A stretch of DNA of 64,000 bases. Origin: Metopolophium dirhodum. Lineage: Eukaryota > Arthropoda > Insecta > Hemiptera > Aphididae. Every line of letters starts with the position of its first letter. Position 1 is the stretch's first letter. The translations under genes were made by a program, and so were the position numbers. Of the stretch, positions 62,650 to 64,000 are shown one piece after another. The DNA is taken from assembly GCF_019925205.1 (NCBI RefSeq), contig NC_083567.1, positions 17,856,001 through 17,920,000 on the forward strand. Direction: 5' to 3'. Under the pieces are notes generated by a model that saw nothing but the letters and a program-made list of their open reading frames with translations, did not search any database and was not told the DNA's origin.

Positions 62650-64000
62650 CTATAATGGATTATAGGAAACTGTTCAGGATTTGGAAAACAGAATATAATT
62701 TATAGTCAATTCTCTTTAATAATTTTATGATATCCGTCAATGTGAAAAATTTTCGTTTTCAAACTAATATCATGTATTCGATTAAAATACACATACTAGG
62801 TATTATCTATTAGTTCTTCTTTCGATATAATACAAAATGCATTTATGATTACCAAATTTATTTCTAACTTCTACCAGAAAAAAATTAATACATATAAAAT
62901 ACGATGCTTGGTTGTTTTAGTTTGACTATACTAAGTTCATGAGCAAATCGGTTAAGGTCCATCCACCTGGGAAAATAAAAACAGATTTATACAATACAGA
63001 TTTTTAATAAAGTCAAGTAAATGAGTGCACAATTTATTCAAATGGTCATTGTAAAACAATCTGACATGATTGGTGTATTCTTATTTCATAGCTCGATTTT
63101 ACGGAGAAAAGAATTAGACCCATAAAACTGTGCTTACTAGCAGCCTCTCAACCACCCTTTTTTCTATAAAAATTATCTTCAGACTTAAAATAAGGAAAAA
63201 CAACCATAATTGTAAAACCCCAATAATAAAGCTCAATATCTTCGTGACTTCTATTTAAACTTAATTTATAATTAATACAAATTCAGTAGTTATAAATTAT
63301 TTTTTAATAGGTATACCACTATACCTACATAATTTTTTGATGTATTACGGTTATTTCTCTCATGAATAGGTATATAAAATAATATAATTTTGTAGTATTT
63401 ATATATTAATGTATATCAAATCGGGAATGAAATTCAGATTAACTCGAGAATTTTTCGTTTTACATTTAAAAGTTTGATAAAAACGTTTCACAGTATTATT
63501 TTCAAAAGGAAAAAAAGTTAAACATTTGATATAATTTAAATATTTATTTTTTTTGAATTTTTTTATATTTTCATTAAAAAAAATATGTATGTTAGTTTTA
63601 TTTTAGTCACTTCATTTGAACTACCTGTATGAAAGAGTTAGTTTCAAATATTTCGAATCATATTTTAGAATTTTTCCTTGATTAACGAAGATTTGCGTTG
63701 ATATTTTCTGTTAAATTATTATCTTATTATATATTCTGTAGTAATTTGTATGTTATATTATAAATGTTAATAGATTAAACAAGTTCATCTAACTTAGTAA
63801 TAAAATGTCCTGTCCACTGGGAAATAACAATGCATTGTGTCTTCTATTTGGTATTCATGAACCAACACAAAAGCCAATAATTTCGTAGTTTCTTCAGAAG
63901 AGGACAGTAATCTAATTTATGAATATTAGTTTATGTATTAAAGTTTATGTTATATTAATAAAATATAAACTTCGTATAAATATATAATTTGTATATTTAT
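62650..64000. other. gene-free AT-rich right edge
   Basis: No exon, RNA gene or mobile element is recognised in these bases. Confidence 0.4.

Noticed and set aside
1..64000. CRISPR arrays, bacterial operons, functional tRNA or rRNA genes
   Set aside because: None seen; the only tRNA-like and 5S-like sequences are SINE heads.

Overview
This is a strongly AT-rich nuclear window from an animal, most likely a sap-feeding hemipteran and probably an aphid. The reasons are a muscle troponin C of insect type, intron-split housekeeping genes, very frequent TACCTA/TAGGTA words, and dense short DNA transposons and SINEs. The species call is inference; no marker in the window fixes it. Only a small part of the 64 kb is coding.

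Genes. (1) The 3' part of an AP-1 clathrin adaptor mu subunit gene enters from the left edge on the + strand (1-1308, one 73-base intron). (2) A single coding exon at 30119-30280 (+) carries the start codon and the conserved N-terminus of neurobeachin (Drosophila rugose) and ends in a clean splice donor; I found no other exon of it. (3) A complete troponin C gene of six coding exons lies on the - strand (38680-46319) and encodes 158 residues, with canonical calcium loops only at EF-hands II and IV. If neurobeachin continues to the right, troponin C sits antisense inside its first intron. (4) A broken hAT-type transposase-like gene (- strand, 21067-23397) keeps two recognisable 5' exons but carries a nonsense codon, two frameshifts, a truncated 3' end and an inserted MITE.

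Mobile DNA makes up most of the recognisable remainder. It includes hAT-type MITEs with 8-base target duplications (11432-11782, 22279-22728, 32941-33595), a mariner-like element with TA duplication (7942-8619), and two copies of a TTAA-flanked MITE (37014-37496, 57872-58346). A foldback family sits at 36645-37558 and 44235-44680. Two copies of a tRNA-derived SINE (15315-15602, 20162-20453) and one 5S-rRNA-derived SINE (42951-43196) are present, with a Jockey-like retrotransposon remnant near 57 kb. A six-copy dispersed family beginning TTTTAGATTCTGAGC is the most abundant. Two tiny poly-A-tailed inserts with 15-base target duplications (7103-7163, 19263-19333) are clean retroposition scars.

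Layout: 1-1.3 kb AP-1 mu; 3.9-9.5 kb repeat cluster; 11-20 kb sparse MITEs and SINEs; 21-23.4 kb transposase pseudogene; 25-29 kb repeats; 30.1 kb neurobeachin exon; 31-38 kb its presumed intron with nested palindromes; 38.4-46.4 kb troponin C; 46-64 kb almost gene-free, with a few GC-richer patches that may be promoters, and the Jockey and TTAA elements. Apart from troponin C possibly lying inside neurobeachin, nothing suggests that the genes work together. I see no convincing new multi-gene system; the most instructive structures are the nested insertions whose empty sites survive in paralogous copies.
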